The notes beneath the pieces are model-generated. The model did not search any database. It was not told the origin of the DNA and was given only the letters and a program-made list of their open reading frames with translations. From assembly GCA_011049495.1 (NCBI GenBank), contig DSBF01000425.1, positions 1 through 5,355 of the forward strand: a stretch of 5,355 nt of DNA, read 5' to 3'. The stretch is from Ignavibacteria bacterium (GTDB taxonomy: Bacteria > Bacteroidota > Ignavibacteria > Ignavibacteriales > Melioribacteraceae). Shown piece by piece: positions 1 to 5,253 of this stretch (its first letter is position 1; the number at the start of each line of letters is the position of its first letter). The position numbers were made by a program, and so were the translations under genes.

Positions 1-948
1 AAAGAATTCCTACAACTATATTCTTATCTATCGAATATCAGTCCATTACTTGCAATAGTTGTTATTGCGCTGCTTGGAATATTTATTATCTACTACGGCA
101 TACTTCCAATAATACAGATTATTTTACTGCCAACAAGTCTTGGTCCGACGAGAGACCTATCAAAGATAGATGCTATACTCGAAAAAAGAGTTAAGAAATT
201 ACGAGGAAATCATTATTTAAGAGAAACAAACTTCGATTTCTCCGATATTAAAGCTGACAATGTAAGCTATGAAAGAATGATAGATTCATTAAAACCCGAA
301 GCACAGCGTATAAGGAAGAAACATGTAAACTCAGTTTTCTACGGTACCGCTATATCACAAAACGGATTTCTTGATGCGATAATGATTTTCTCAGCATCGG
401 TTAATATGGTCAAGGAAATATTCATTCTCTATAACGGAAGAGTAAACAATAAAGATTTGTTTGCCATAGCAAAAAAAGTTTATTACTCCATTATTATTGG
501 CGGTAGTGAAGGAATCGAATACGCAACGGAAGAAGTATTCTCTAAGCTTGCAACCGATTCAATGAAAAGCATTCCATTCCTTGATAAGATATTCAGTTCG
601 TTAGCTGATGGATTTGTCAATGCTGTACTGCTTACGAGGATATCCTTGATTACAGAGAACTATTGTACAAAACTATATATAGAGAAAGATAGAGAACTAT
701 TCCCAAGACCGGCTTTTGTGATTGAGACTGCGAAGGATCTTACAAAAGATTTACTTGCAAGGATAAAAGATAACATGTTCACCCTGGCAAAAGAGAAGTC
801 TGAATCCATACTTAGAAAAGCAGTCAATCCGGTAACGTTAGTACTGGATAAAAGCTATCAAACTCTTAAAGTGAATAATCCACTTGAGTATGGAGCTAAT
901 ATTCTAAAAAAAAGCATTGATAGAATAAAAATCTTTAAGAAAAAGTAG
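1..948 (+). CDS. DUF697/YcjF-like membrane protein, 5' end missing
   Basis: The reading frame is open from the first base to TAG at 946-948 (315 codons), so the gene starts upstream. The ATG at 277 is an internal Met, not the start. Visible residues 16-44 form a long hydrophobic stretch (LLAIVVIALLGIFIIYYGIL) ending at ILLP, enough for one long or two short membrane helices. A charged linker follows (about 45-112). Then comes a region typical of DUF697/YcjF-like proteins: FYGTAISQNGFLDA, NMVKEIFILYNGR, a glycine-rich IIIGGSEG, and a helix with DGFVNAVLLTRISLITENYC. The tail is basic (KKSIDRIKIFKKK). YcjF relatives are inner-membrane proteins of uncertain biochemical role, often encoded beside YcjX-like P-loop GTPases; whether one lies upstream cannot be seen. 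Assignment rests on remembered motif pattern, so the family is probable and the function unknown. Confidence 0.7.
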   Translation, partial: KEFLQLYSYLSNISPLLAIVVIALLGIFIIYYGILPIIQIILLPTSLGPTRDLSKIDAILEKRVKKLRGNHYLRETNFDFSDIKADNVSYERMIDSLKPEAQRIRKKHVNSVFYGTAISQNGFLDAIMIFSASVNMVKEIFILYNGRVNNKDLFAIAKKVYYSIIIGGSEGIEYATEEVFSKLATDSMKSIPFLDKIFSSLADGFVNAVLLTRISLITENYCTKLYIEKDRELFPRPAFVIETAKDLTKDLLARIKDNMFTLAKEKSESILRKAVNPVTLVLDKSYQTLKVNNPLEYGANILKKSIDRIKIFKKK

Positions 949-991
949 TGTTGCCTTAATAGCGAAATCAAAGATTTCAAATAATATCAAC

Positions 992-1105
992 ATGCCCATA
1001 GCTGCATTGTTTGCAGTGGGGGTTACATTTTATCATCCGCCGTTTGCGGTGTTTGCTTGGATAATTTTTTTTATTGCAGGTGTAATTAAATTACTGGATA
1101 TCTAA
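992..1105 (+). CDS. possible 37-residue hydrophobic peptide
   Basis: ATG at 992 opens 37 codons ending in TAA, with a second in-frame stop (TAG) straight after. The peptide is almost one membrane helix with a proline kink: AALFAVGVTFYHPPFAVFAW followed by IIFFIAGVIKLLDI. The frame is also open upstream to 929, overlapping the end of the preceding gene, so a longer form with a non-ATG start, or a frameshifted remnant, is possible. It lies 43 bases after the DUF697-like gene on the same strand and before the terminator at 1268, so it could be co-transcribed. There is no clear ribosome binding site, and I recognise no family. The even hydrophobic pattern and acidic end look protein-like, but the length makes chance plausible. 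Confidence 0.35.
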   Translation: MPIAALFAVGVTFYHPPFAVFAWIIFFIAGVIKLLDI

Positions 1106-1267
1106 TAGTTAATTGTAATTAAGCTTTTGCAGAGGATTAATATTTATATTAAACTAAATATTCAACCAGGTCGTTTCGTTGAAGTTAAAGATGGAACCTT
1201 TTCAATTCCATTGCGAGCCCCCGGGGGTCTAAAATAGACACATAGCATACCAGCATTTTTTAACCAA
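1106..1267 (+). other. gene-poor stretch with hairpins and an ATG-less open frame
   Basis: No firm gene is present. Structures visible: an 8-bp perfect inverted repeat AATATTTA/TAAATATT with an 8-base loop (1139-1162); the GC palindrome CCCCCGGGGG (1218-1227), striking in such AT-rich DNA; and GTCTA-AAA-TAGAC (1227-1239). A plus-strand frame is open from 1109 to TAG at 1235-1237 and ends in the protein-like string GRFVEVKDGTFSIPLRAPGG, but it has no ATG, only a TTG at 1127. It could be a coding remnant or a coincidence. The stretch leads into the terminator at 1268, so it may equally be an untranslated 3' region or a small RNA. Confidence 0.4.
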
Positions 1268-1310
1268 GCCGCCTTTGAGATTTTCAACGATCTCATCGGC
1301 GGCTTTTTTT
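1268..1310 (+). terminator. strong intrinsic terminator
   Basis: The stem GCCGCC/GGCGGC (1268-1273 with 1298-1303) is followed, after a 3x3 internal loop, by GAGAT/ATCTC closing a short loop, and then directly by seven T (1304-1310). The T run is only on the plus strand, so it ends plus-strand transcription, most likely that of the DUF697-like gene and whatever lies at 949-1267. It also separates that unit from the opposing hip locus. Confidence 0.88.
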
Positions 1311-1427
1311 ATGCCTTTCAAAACCAAACAACCAAATCAATCGGCTCAGTTTACGATGTTCTATAAAGACGGAATAGAATGATTTTTTATTAAGAATGAA
1401 ATATTAGAGTAGTTTATTTCAATAATA

Positions 1428-1961
1428 TCAAGTTGTGATAAAAGCTGTTTGCATCATATCTTGTTCTGTCTTTGGTATTTTATATTGCTTAGCTACTGCA
1501 CTCCAATTGCTAACCGCTTTCTTTATAAGCGATATTATTTTTAATGCTTTCTTTTCACTAAGACGAAAATATTCAATTGTATTTGGGACGCATATATTAA
1601 ATACTATCCTTTTCCATAACTCTTCTAAATCCTCATTTACTTTTGCACCGTTTGCAGCAATGAATTCTGCCAATTCTAAATAACTAACTCCTTGTGCAAA
1701 ATCAGAACCATCGTTATAACCAAGAAGAGTCATTGCTGAAGCAAAGTGAATTCTCTTATCTCTAATTCTATCAAATCTTTTTGTCAAATAAGTATAATAT
1801 CTACTGGAGTACTTTTTAATTATCGCGTCAGCTACATTTATCCTGGCATTTAATGCAAGATCATGAACTACCATTTCCCAAGCTCCAATATTTTTATCAT
1901 CATTTATACTTGGAAACTTGGCGATCCAAAGATTTCCTTTTTCATAATTATCTTCTCGGAG
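1428..1961 (-). pseudogene. hipA: HipA-family toxin kinase remnant with two deletions
   Basis: The minus-strand frame from 1961 to TGA at 1430-1428 encodes about 177 residues matching pieces of HipA serine/threonine kinases. In order: LREDNYEKGNLWIAKFPS (the Lys is the ATP-binding lysine of the N-lobe), NDDKNIGAWEMVVHDLALNA, LTKRFDRIRDKRIHFASAM, GVSYLELAEFI, EELWKRIVFNICVPNT, then IEYFRLSEKKALKIISLIKK and the C-terminal helix ending AF. Missing are the first ~170-200 residues, including the P-loop, and, at 1577-1580, the whole segment expected between VPNT and EYF: the DDHLRNH-type catalytic loop and the SPAYD-type metal-binding motif (roughly 50-60 residues). Intact family members are about 400-440 residues. 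Both joins leave the frame readable, so it can pass for a 148-residue gene starting at the ATG at 1874, but kinase activity is not expected. The 5' end overlaps the end of hipB by 14 bases. Confidence 0.85.
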
Positions 1962-2241
1962 CTCTTTCTTTAATTAATAATTTAGCGTCTTGTAATTTTC
2001 TACCAAGCTCATCATCGCTTGCTACATTTAATAAATCATCTGCTAATCCCAAAACGAATAGAACATCAACATAAGATCCGATACTTACTGATGGCGAACC
2101 TTTCTCAATAGCTAATAGCGTTGGTCTGCTGATGCCTGCGCGTTCAGATATTTGCTCTGCACTAAGTTTTCTCCTTAATCGAGCTAATTTAATGTTTTCT
2201 CCCAATCGGATTAATATCCTTTTAGTCTTTGGCGATATCAT
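1948..2241 (-). CDS. hipB: HipB-like XRE-family antitoxin/repressor
   Basis: This is a 97-residue XRE/Cro-type DNA-binding protein. Residues 13-70 carry the helix-turn-helix domain: LGENIKLARLRRKLSAEQIS, then ERAGISRPTLLAIEKGSPSV as turn and recognition helix, then VDVLFVLGLADDLL. The C-terminal DDELGRKLQDAKLLIKERAP string is characteristic of HipB-type antitoxins paired with HipA kinases, and the length is normal for them. Such proteins bind HipA and repress their own operon. Here the partner immediately downstream is a remnant, so the protein can at most act as a solitary repressor. The final RR-stop lies at the fusion point with the hipA fragment, so the last residues may differ from the ancestral end. 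The ATG at 2241 is preceded by a promoter and dyads (see 2259-2335). Family assignment is firm; present function is inferred. Confidence 0.9.
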   Translation of the reverse strand: MISPKTKRILIRLGENIKLARLRRKLSAEQISERAGISRPTLLAIEKGSPSVSIGSYVDVLFVLGLADDLLNVASDDELGRKLQDAKLLIKERAPRR

Positions 2242-2258
2242 TTGATTCTCTAATTTAA

Positions 2259-2296
2259 TGTAAATTATTATTTACAAATATAATGATTTTTGTAAA
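2259..2296 (-). promoter_or_regulatory. putative HipB operator (TGTAAA dyads)
   Basis: Three TGTAAA half-sites alternate in orientation on the plus strand: TGTAAAT-TATT-ATTTACA forms a perfect 7-bp dyad (2259-2276), and TTTACAAA (2271-2278) with TTTGTAAA (2289-2296) forms a second, overlapping 8-bp dyad. They lie between the -10 element and the hipB start, about where an autoregulating HipB would block transcription. AT-rich DNA makes such repeats easier by chance, but the shared half-site supports an operator. Confidence 0.55.
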
Positions 2297-2307
2297 ATAT
2301 AGTTATC

Positions 2308-2335
2308 ATTATACAATATATTTTATTTGAGTCAA
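2308..2335 (-). promoter_or_regulatory. near-consensus promoter for hipB
   Basis: On the minus strand, TTGACT (2335-2330) and TATAAT (2313-2308) are separated by 16 bases. The predicted transcript start is near 2301, leaving a leader of about 60 bases that contains the TGTAAA dyads. A second candidate, a Bacteroidota-type TATATTTG at about 2284-2277, lacks a good -33 TTTG. Which is used cannot be decided from sequence. Confidence 0.55.
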
Positions 2336-2582
2336 AAGATCGAGAAATAAATCCAAATTGCTAATCATCAGTCATTCCAACATTTATCTGGAGAATTTAT
2401 ATTCTTTAGAAGCATAATTACTGGTACATATTTGACAATCAGTACAACCCAAAAAGTTGAAAAATAGCACATTAAATAAAACTACGAAGTGTTAAACTGA
2501 AGTACATTTGAAGTACATTTGGGGGTTTCATTGATTGAAATTGGCTGATTTTTATCAGATATGAGAAAAACGTAAATTAAAA
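2336..2582. other. intergenic stretch without a recognisable gene
   Basis: Between the hipB promoter and the tRNA terminator no frame of convincing length or content is seen on either strand. It holds an 11-base tandem repeat (2499-2520) and a small hairpin CTGAT-TTTT-ATCAG (2545-2558). No integrase, attachment-site duplication of the tRNA 3' end, or transposon end was found. Confidence 0.5.
2499..2520. repeat. tandem duplication of GAAGTACATTT
   Basis: Two perfect adjacent copies of the 11-base unit GAAGTACATTT (2499-2509, 2510-2520), followed by another G. No function is evident. It lies 60-80 bases past the tRNA-Lys terminator, in otherwise featureless DNA. Confidence 0.75.
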
Positions 2583-2611
2583 AACCCCAATTTTGAGCTA
2601 AAATTGAGGTT
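2579..2611 (-). terminator. intrinsic terminator of tRNA-Lys
   Basis: Read on the minus strand, AACCTCAATTTT (2611-2600), loop AGCTC, and AAAATTGGGGTT (2594-2583) form a 12-bp stem with one G-T pair, followed by a run of six T (2584-2579) that overlaps the stem end. It begins six bases past the tRNA 3' end, so the tRNA is probably a single-gene transcript. On the plus strand there is only a TTT after the stem, so the reverse direction is weak. Confidence 0.85.
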
Positions 2612-2616
2612 TCTTG

Positions 2617-2689
2617 TGCACCGTGGGGGACTCGAACCCCCGACCTGCTGATTAAGAGTCAGATGCTCTACCAACTGAGCTAACGGTGC
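2617..2689 (-). tRNA. tRNA-Lys (anticodon CUU)
   Basis: A complete 73-base cloverleaf reads on the minus strand. The acceptor stem is GCACCGT/ACGGTGC with discriminator A. The D arm is GCTC-AGTTGGTA-GAGC. The anticodon loop is CTCTTAA with anticodon CTT (2656-2654), which reads AAG. The T arm is GGGGG-TTCGAGT-CCCCC. The 3' CCA is not encoded (CAA follows), so it must be added after transcription. One irregularity: the outermost anticodon-stem pair (bases 27 and 43, at 2663 and 2647) is U opposite C. The gene has its own promoter and terminator, and is transcribed away from the btuF-like gene. Confidence 0.96.
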
Positions 2690-2693
2690 ACTG

Positions 2694-2724
2694 CAAATAT
2701 ACTCCCTTCGTTTTATACTTTCAA
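2694..2724 (-). promoter_or_regulatory. promoter of tRNA-Lys
   Basis: TTGAAA (2724-2719) and TATATT (2701-2696) are 17 bases apart on the minus strand. The same bases also fit the Bacteroidota pattern, TTTG then 20 bases then TATATTTG (TAnnTTTG, 2701-2694). Transcription would start at about 2691-2689, at or within a few bases of the mature tRNA 5' end. Confidence 0.7.
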
Positions 2725-2767
2725 AAATTTTGAGTAAACTTATTTTTCATTATTCAAAGTAATTGTT

Positions 2768-3658
2768 ATGCTAAAACTCTCGCGTTGTATATTATTTATA
2801 TTATTTCTTCCTCTTTTTATGGAAGCTCAGGGATTCTCTTTGACTGATGACCTTGGTAAATCTATTCAATTTAATAGAAATCCGAATCGAGTTATTTCAT
2901 TAGCGCCGAATATCACCGAAATGTTATTTAAACTTAACAAGCAAGATATACTTGTTGGCAACACAACTTTCTGTTATTACCCGGAAGAAGCAAAACAAGT
3001 TAATAAAGTAGGTGATTTACTAACGGTTAATTATGAAAGGATTATCGAACTAAATCCCGACTTGATTCTTTTGACAGTTGAAGGGAATCAAAAATCAGTA
3101 TATGATAAACTTGTTAATCTTGGATTTAATTTGTTTGTATCAAATCCAAGAGATTATAACGGAATAAAGAAAACTTATTTGGATATGGGAAAGATATTTG
3201 ATAGGCAAGAATTTGTTGAAATGGAAATTGCAAAATGGGATTCAACATTTAATTATATTGAAAAGGAAGCTGTCTCCTTTACTCCGCAAACTGTAATGAT
3301 TCTTGTTGAACTTAATCCGATTATGGTTGCCGGGAAAAATACTTTTATCAACACTTATATTGAAACATGTAACATGAATAACTTTGCAGAGGATTTATTG
3401 TTGAATTACCCGGTTTTTAGCAGAGAGGTTGTAATTGAACGCGACCCTTATATAATTGTTTATCCATCCTCTGGTAAAGAAAACATCAAAACATTAACCG
3501 ACATGTATCCCGAATGGTCTTCTCTTTCTGCAATAAAAAATAATAGAGTGTTATTTGTCGACCGCGACTTGTATTTTAGACCGGGACCAAGATTTATTGA
3601 AGCATTAGAAGATTTTTATTATAAGTTACTTGCTGTAATGAAAGTTCGACATAAATGA
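2768..3658 (+). CDS. BtuF-like periplasmic substrate-binding protein of an ABC importer
   Basis: This is a 296-residue protein with a signal peptide (residues 1-20; hydrophobic core ILFILFLPLF, probable cleavage MEA|QG, no lipobox). The mature part follows the helical-backbone TroA/BtuF-type binding protein fold: RVISLAPNITEMLFKL (41-56), ILVGNTTFCYYPEEAKQVNK (61-80) then VGD, ERIIELNPDLILL (90-102), and the C-terminal RPGPRFIEALEDF (271-283). The FCxYP and RPGPR signatures are most like cobalamin-binding BtuF or related corrinoid/siderophore carriers. The ligand cannot be settled from sequence. No permease, ATPase or TonB receptor gene lies nearby, and the 78 bases upstream are too short for a cobalamin riboswitch. 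The next gene is convergent, so it is transcribed alone within this window. Its ATG is chosen because the signal peptide starts there. Confidence 0.85.
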   Translation: MLKLSRCILFILFLPLFMEAQGFSLTDDLGKSIQFNRNPNRVISLAPNITEMLFKLNKQDILVGNTTFCYYPEEAKQVNKVGDLLTVNYERIIELNPDLILLTVEGNQKSVYDKLVNLGFNLFVSNPRDYNGIKKTYLDMGKIFDRQEFVEMEIAKWDSTFNYIEKEAVSFTPQTVMILVELNPIMVAGKNTFINTYIETCNMNNFAEDLLLNYPVFSREVVIERDPYIIVYPSSGKENIKTLTDMYPEWSSLSAIKNNRVLFVDRDLYFRPGPRFIEALEDFYYKLLAVMKVRHK

Positions 3659-3683
3659 AATAATTATTTTACCGGTATAACTA

Positions 3684-3749
3684 AATTGTCTAATTGCCTC
3701 ATAGTTAAATTGTCAACGGCATACCCGACAATTAAACAGTTTGACAATT
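3684..3749. repeat. nested inverted repeat built from four AATTGTC units
   Basis: The heptamer AATTGTC occurs at 3684 and 3708, and its complement GACAATT at 3727 and 3743. The inner arms GTTAAATTGTC (3704-3714) and GACAATTAAAC (3727-3737) pair with one mismatch around a 12-base loop. The outer arms (3684-3695 with 3738-3749) pair with two mismatches. A 7-base bulge lies on one side only. It lies between two convergent genes, but no T run follows on either strand, so a terminator role is not shown; a degenerate intergenic repeat family is the other option. Confidence 0.7.
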
Positions 3750-3808
3750 GCACCATCGTCCCGCACACACAAAATACGATAATAAATTTTTCTAACAACT
3801 ATAAATAT

Positions 3809-4117
3809 TTACAACGGCTCCCAATCAATTCCATCACAAGGAACGTAATTTTCGGTAGGATGTTCGTCATACTTCATACAAAGAACTGCGGATTTATCGA
3901 AGTGTTTGCACTGAGCACAAATCGTATCTTCTAAAACATTTTTGTTTTCTTCATGAAAAATTTTATACTGAATTACTGCAGGATGAAAGATAACTCCATA
4001 AACAGACATTGCGGCAACTATCCACCAGAATTTGTAATCAATCCAATCTGTTGCCAACCATAGTATAGGTATTAAAAATGCAACACGTATTAGTCCCCAA
4101 AAAATTATTTTACCCAT
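3809..4117 (-). CDS. small membrane protein with a four-cysteine C-terminal tail
   Basis: This 102-residue protein is not one I can name. Two predicted membrane helices (about 5-23, IFWGLIRVAFLIPILWLAT, and 30-48, FWWIVAAMSVYGVIFHPAV) precede a soluble tail with four cysteines: C67-x2-C70, C80 and C94. The tail reads CAQCKHF, LCMKYDEHPTENYVPC, DWEP. The spacing CX2C-X9-C-X13-C suggests a small zinc- or iron-sulfur-binding knuckle. With two helices the short loop is outside and both ends are probably cytoplasmic, so the tail would face the cytoplasm. The gene is convergent with the btuF-like gene and divergent from the glycosyltransferase gene (93 bases between starts), so it is probably monocistronic. 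The clean hydrophobic pattern and regular cysteines make it a convincing gene. Confidence 0.8.
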   Translation of the reverse strand: MGKIIFWGLIRVAFLIPILWLATDWIDYKFWWIVAAMSVYGVIFHPAVIQYKIFHEENKNVLEDTICAQCKHFDKSAVLCMKYDEHPTENYVPCDGIDWEPL

Positions 4118-4210
4118 GCTTAAAGATACAAATCAAATTACGCAAATTGCTTTTAGACTTTTATTAGTTTAATTTTAGCCGTAAATTTCAATAAAATCAG
4201 TATATCTCGC

Positions 4211-5242
4211 ATGGATAACGAAACCCCAAAACGAAAAAAGTTTTATAATAAAAAAAAATTCTACCGGAATAAAAAAACTCAACCAAAAGAAAAAAAAGAA
4301 AGTGCCTCTTTTTCATTTTCTAAAGTTTCAATAGTTGTCCCGCTTTTTAATGAAGAAGAATCTCTTAACCCGCTTTATTCGGAAATTATCAAATCAGTTA
4401 AAGAAGCTAATATCGATTACGAAATTATTTTTATAGATGACGGCAGTACGGATAAATCTCTTGAAATACTTAGAGAACTAAATCGTAAGGATAATAAGGT
4501 TAGATATATTTCATTTAGAAAAAATTACGGTAAATCCGCAGCAATAAATGTAGGATTCCAAAAAGCAAGCGGTGATGCAGTAATTACTATGGATGCTGAT
4601 CTTCAAGATGATCCGGCAGAAATTCCAAATCTACTGAAGAAACTTGACGAAGGTTTTGATATGGTTTCGGGATGGAAGAAAGTTCGTTTCGATCCGTTTA
4701 TTAAAAAACATTCTTCAAAGTTCTTTAATTACACAACTAGAGTAATGACCGGGATCAAGATTCATGATTTTAATTGCGGGTTAAAGGCTTACAAAAAAGA
4801 GGTTGTCAAGAACATAAATGTTTATGGCGAACTTCACAGATACATACCGGTACTTGCAAATAATAAGGGCTTTTCTATTAGTGAAATTCCTGTTAAGCAT
4901 CACCCTCGTCGATATGGGAAGACAAAATTCGGAATCTCAAGATTCTTCAAAGGTTTTGTTGATTTATTAACCGTTGTTTTTAATGCGCGTTATATAAGAA
5001 GACCTCTTCATTTGTTCGGCTTTTTTGGTGCAACCGCGTTTTTATTCGGTATAATTGTTAACCTATGGTTGACCTATGAAAAAATATTTTTAGGAAAAGG
5101 AATTGGTAATCGACCACTATTGTTCCTCGGAATTTTGTTAATCATAGTTGGCGTTCAGTTTTTTGCTGTTGGATTGCTGGGTGAAATTATTGTTCATAAC
5201 TCACCTCAGCGGGAAGATTACAACATCAAAGAAAAAAGATAA
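4211..5242 (+). CDS. family 2 glycosyltransferase, polyprenyl-phosphate sugar synthase type (GtrB/ArnC/DPM1-like)
   Basis: A 343-residue enzyme of the type that moves a sugar from a nucleotide donor to polyprenyl phosphate at the inner membrane. Residues 1-38 are a lysine-rich tail. The GT-A domain follows: VSIVVPLFNEEESL (39-52), EIIFIDDGSTDKSLEIL (71-87), the metal-binding DAD in MDADLQDDPAEI (127-138), SGWKKVRFDP (153-162), HDFNCGLKAYKKEV (185-198), and HHPRRYGKTKFGISRFFKGF (230-249). Two C-terminal membrane helices (about 265-289 and 302-328) match GtrB/ArnC architecture, and the length is only slightly above the usual 305-330. The sugar is not determined. Another glycosyltransferase starts 11 bases later, so this is probably the first gene of an envelope-glycan operon. 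The ATG at 4211 is the only suitable start; the next in-frame Met is at 127. Confidence 0.92.
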   Translation: MDNETPKRKKFYNKKKFYRNKKTQPKEKKESASFSFSKVSIVVPLFNEEESLNPLYSEIIKSVKEANIDYEIIFIDDGSTDKSLEILRELNRKDNKVRYISFRKNYGKSAAINVGFQKASGDAVITMDADLQDDPAEIPNLLKKLDEGFDMVSGWKKVRFDPFIKKHSSKFFNYTTRVMTGIKIHDFNCGLKAYKKEVVKNINVYGELHRYIPVLANNKGFSISEIPVKHHPRRYGKTKFGISRFFKGFVDLLTVVFNARYIRRPLHLFGFFGATAFLFGIIVNLWLTYEKIFLGKGIGNRPLLFLGILLIIVGVQFFAVGLLGEIIVHNSPQREDYNIKEKR

Positions 5243-5253
5243 TTTTATATATA

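Noticed and set aside
277..948. Gene start at the ATG at 277
   Set aside because: The same frame is open to the window edge and encodes a membrane segment upstream, so 277 is internal.
1211..1230. Possible displaced copy of the tRNA-Lys T arm (CGAGCCCCCG against CGAACCCCCG) as an attachment site
   Set aside because: Only about ten bases are similar and the flanks do not match the tRNA 3' end, so no att duplication is supported.
1311..1382. 23-codon frame starting right after the terminator T run
   Set aside because: It begins exactly where transcription should stop, has no promoter or ribosome binding site, and is too short to support.
1435..1683. Plus-strand open frame of 82 codons
   Set aside because: It lies opposite the hipA remnant, whose frame matches a known family; this is its antisense shadow.
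1853..2074. Plus-strand open frame of 73 codons
   Set aside because: Antisense to hipB and the hipA 5' fragment, with a protein composition of no recognisable family.
2583..2611. Bidirectional terminator also serving the plus strand
   Set aside because: After the stem the plus strand has only TTTC, and no plus-strand gene lies just upstream.
2690..2767. Cobalamin riboswitch upstream of the btuF-like gene
   Set aside because: The gap is 78 bases and contains the tRNA promoter; no B12-box-like element is visible.
3686..3934. Plus-strand open frame of 82 codons
   Set aside because: It starts inside the AATTGTC inverted repeat and then runs antisense to the four-cysteine protein; the sequence looks like translated repeat.
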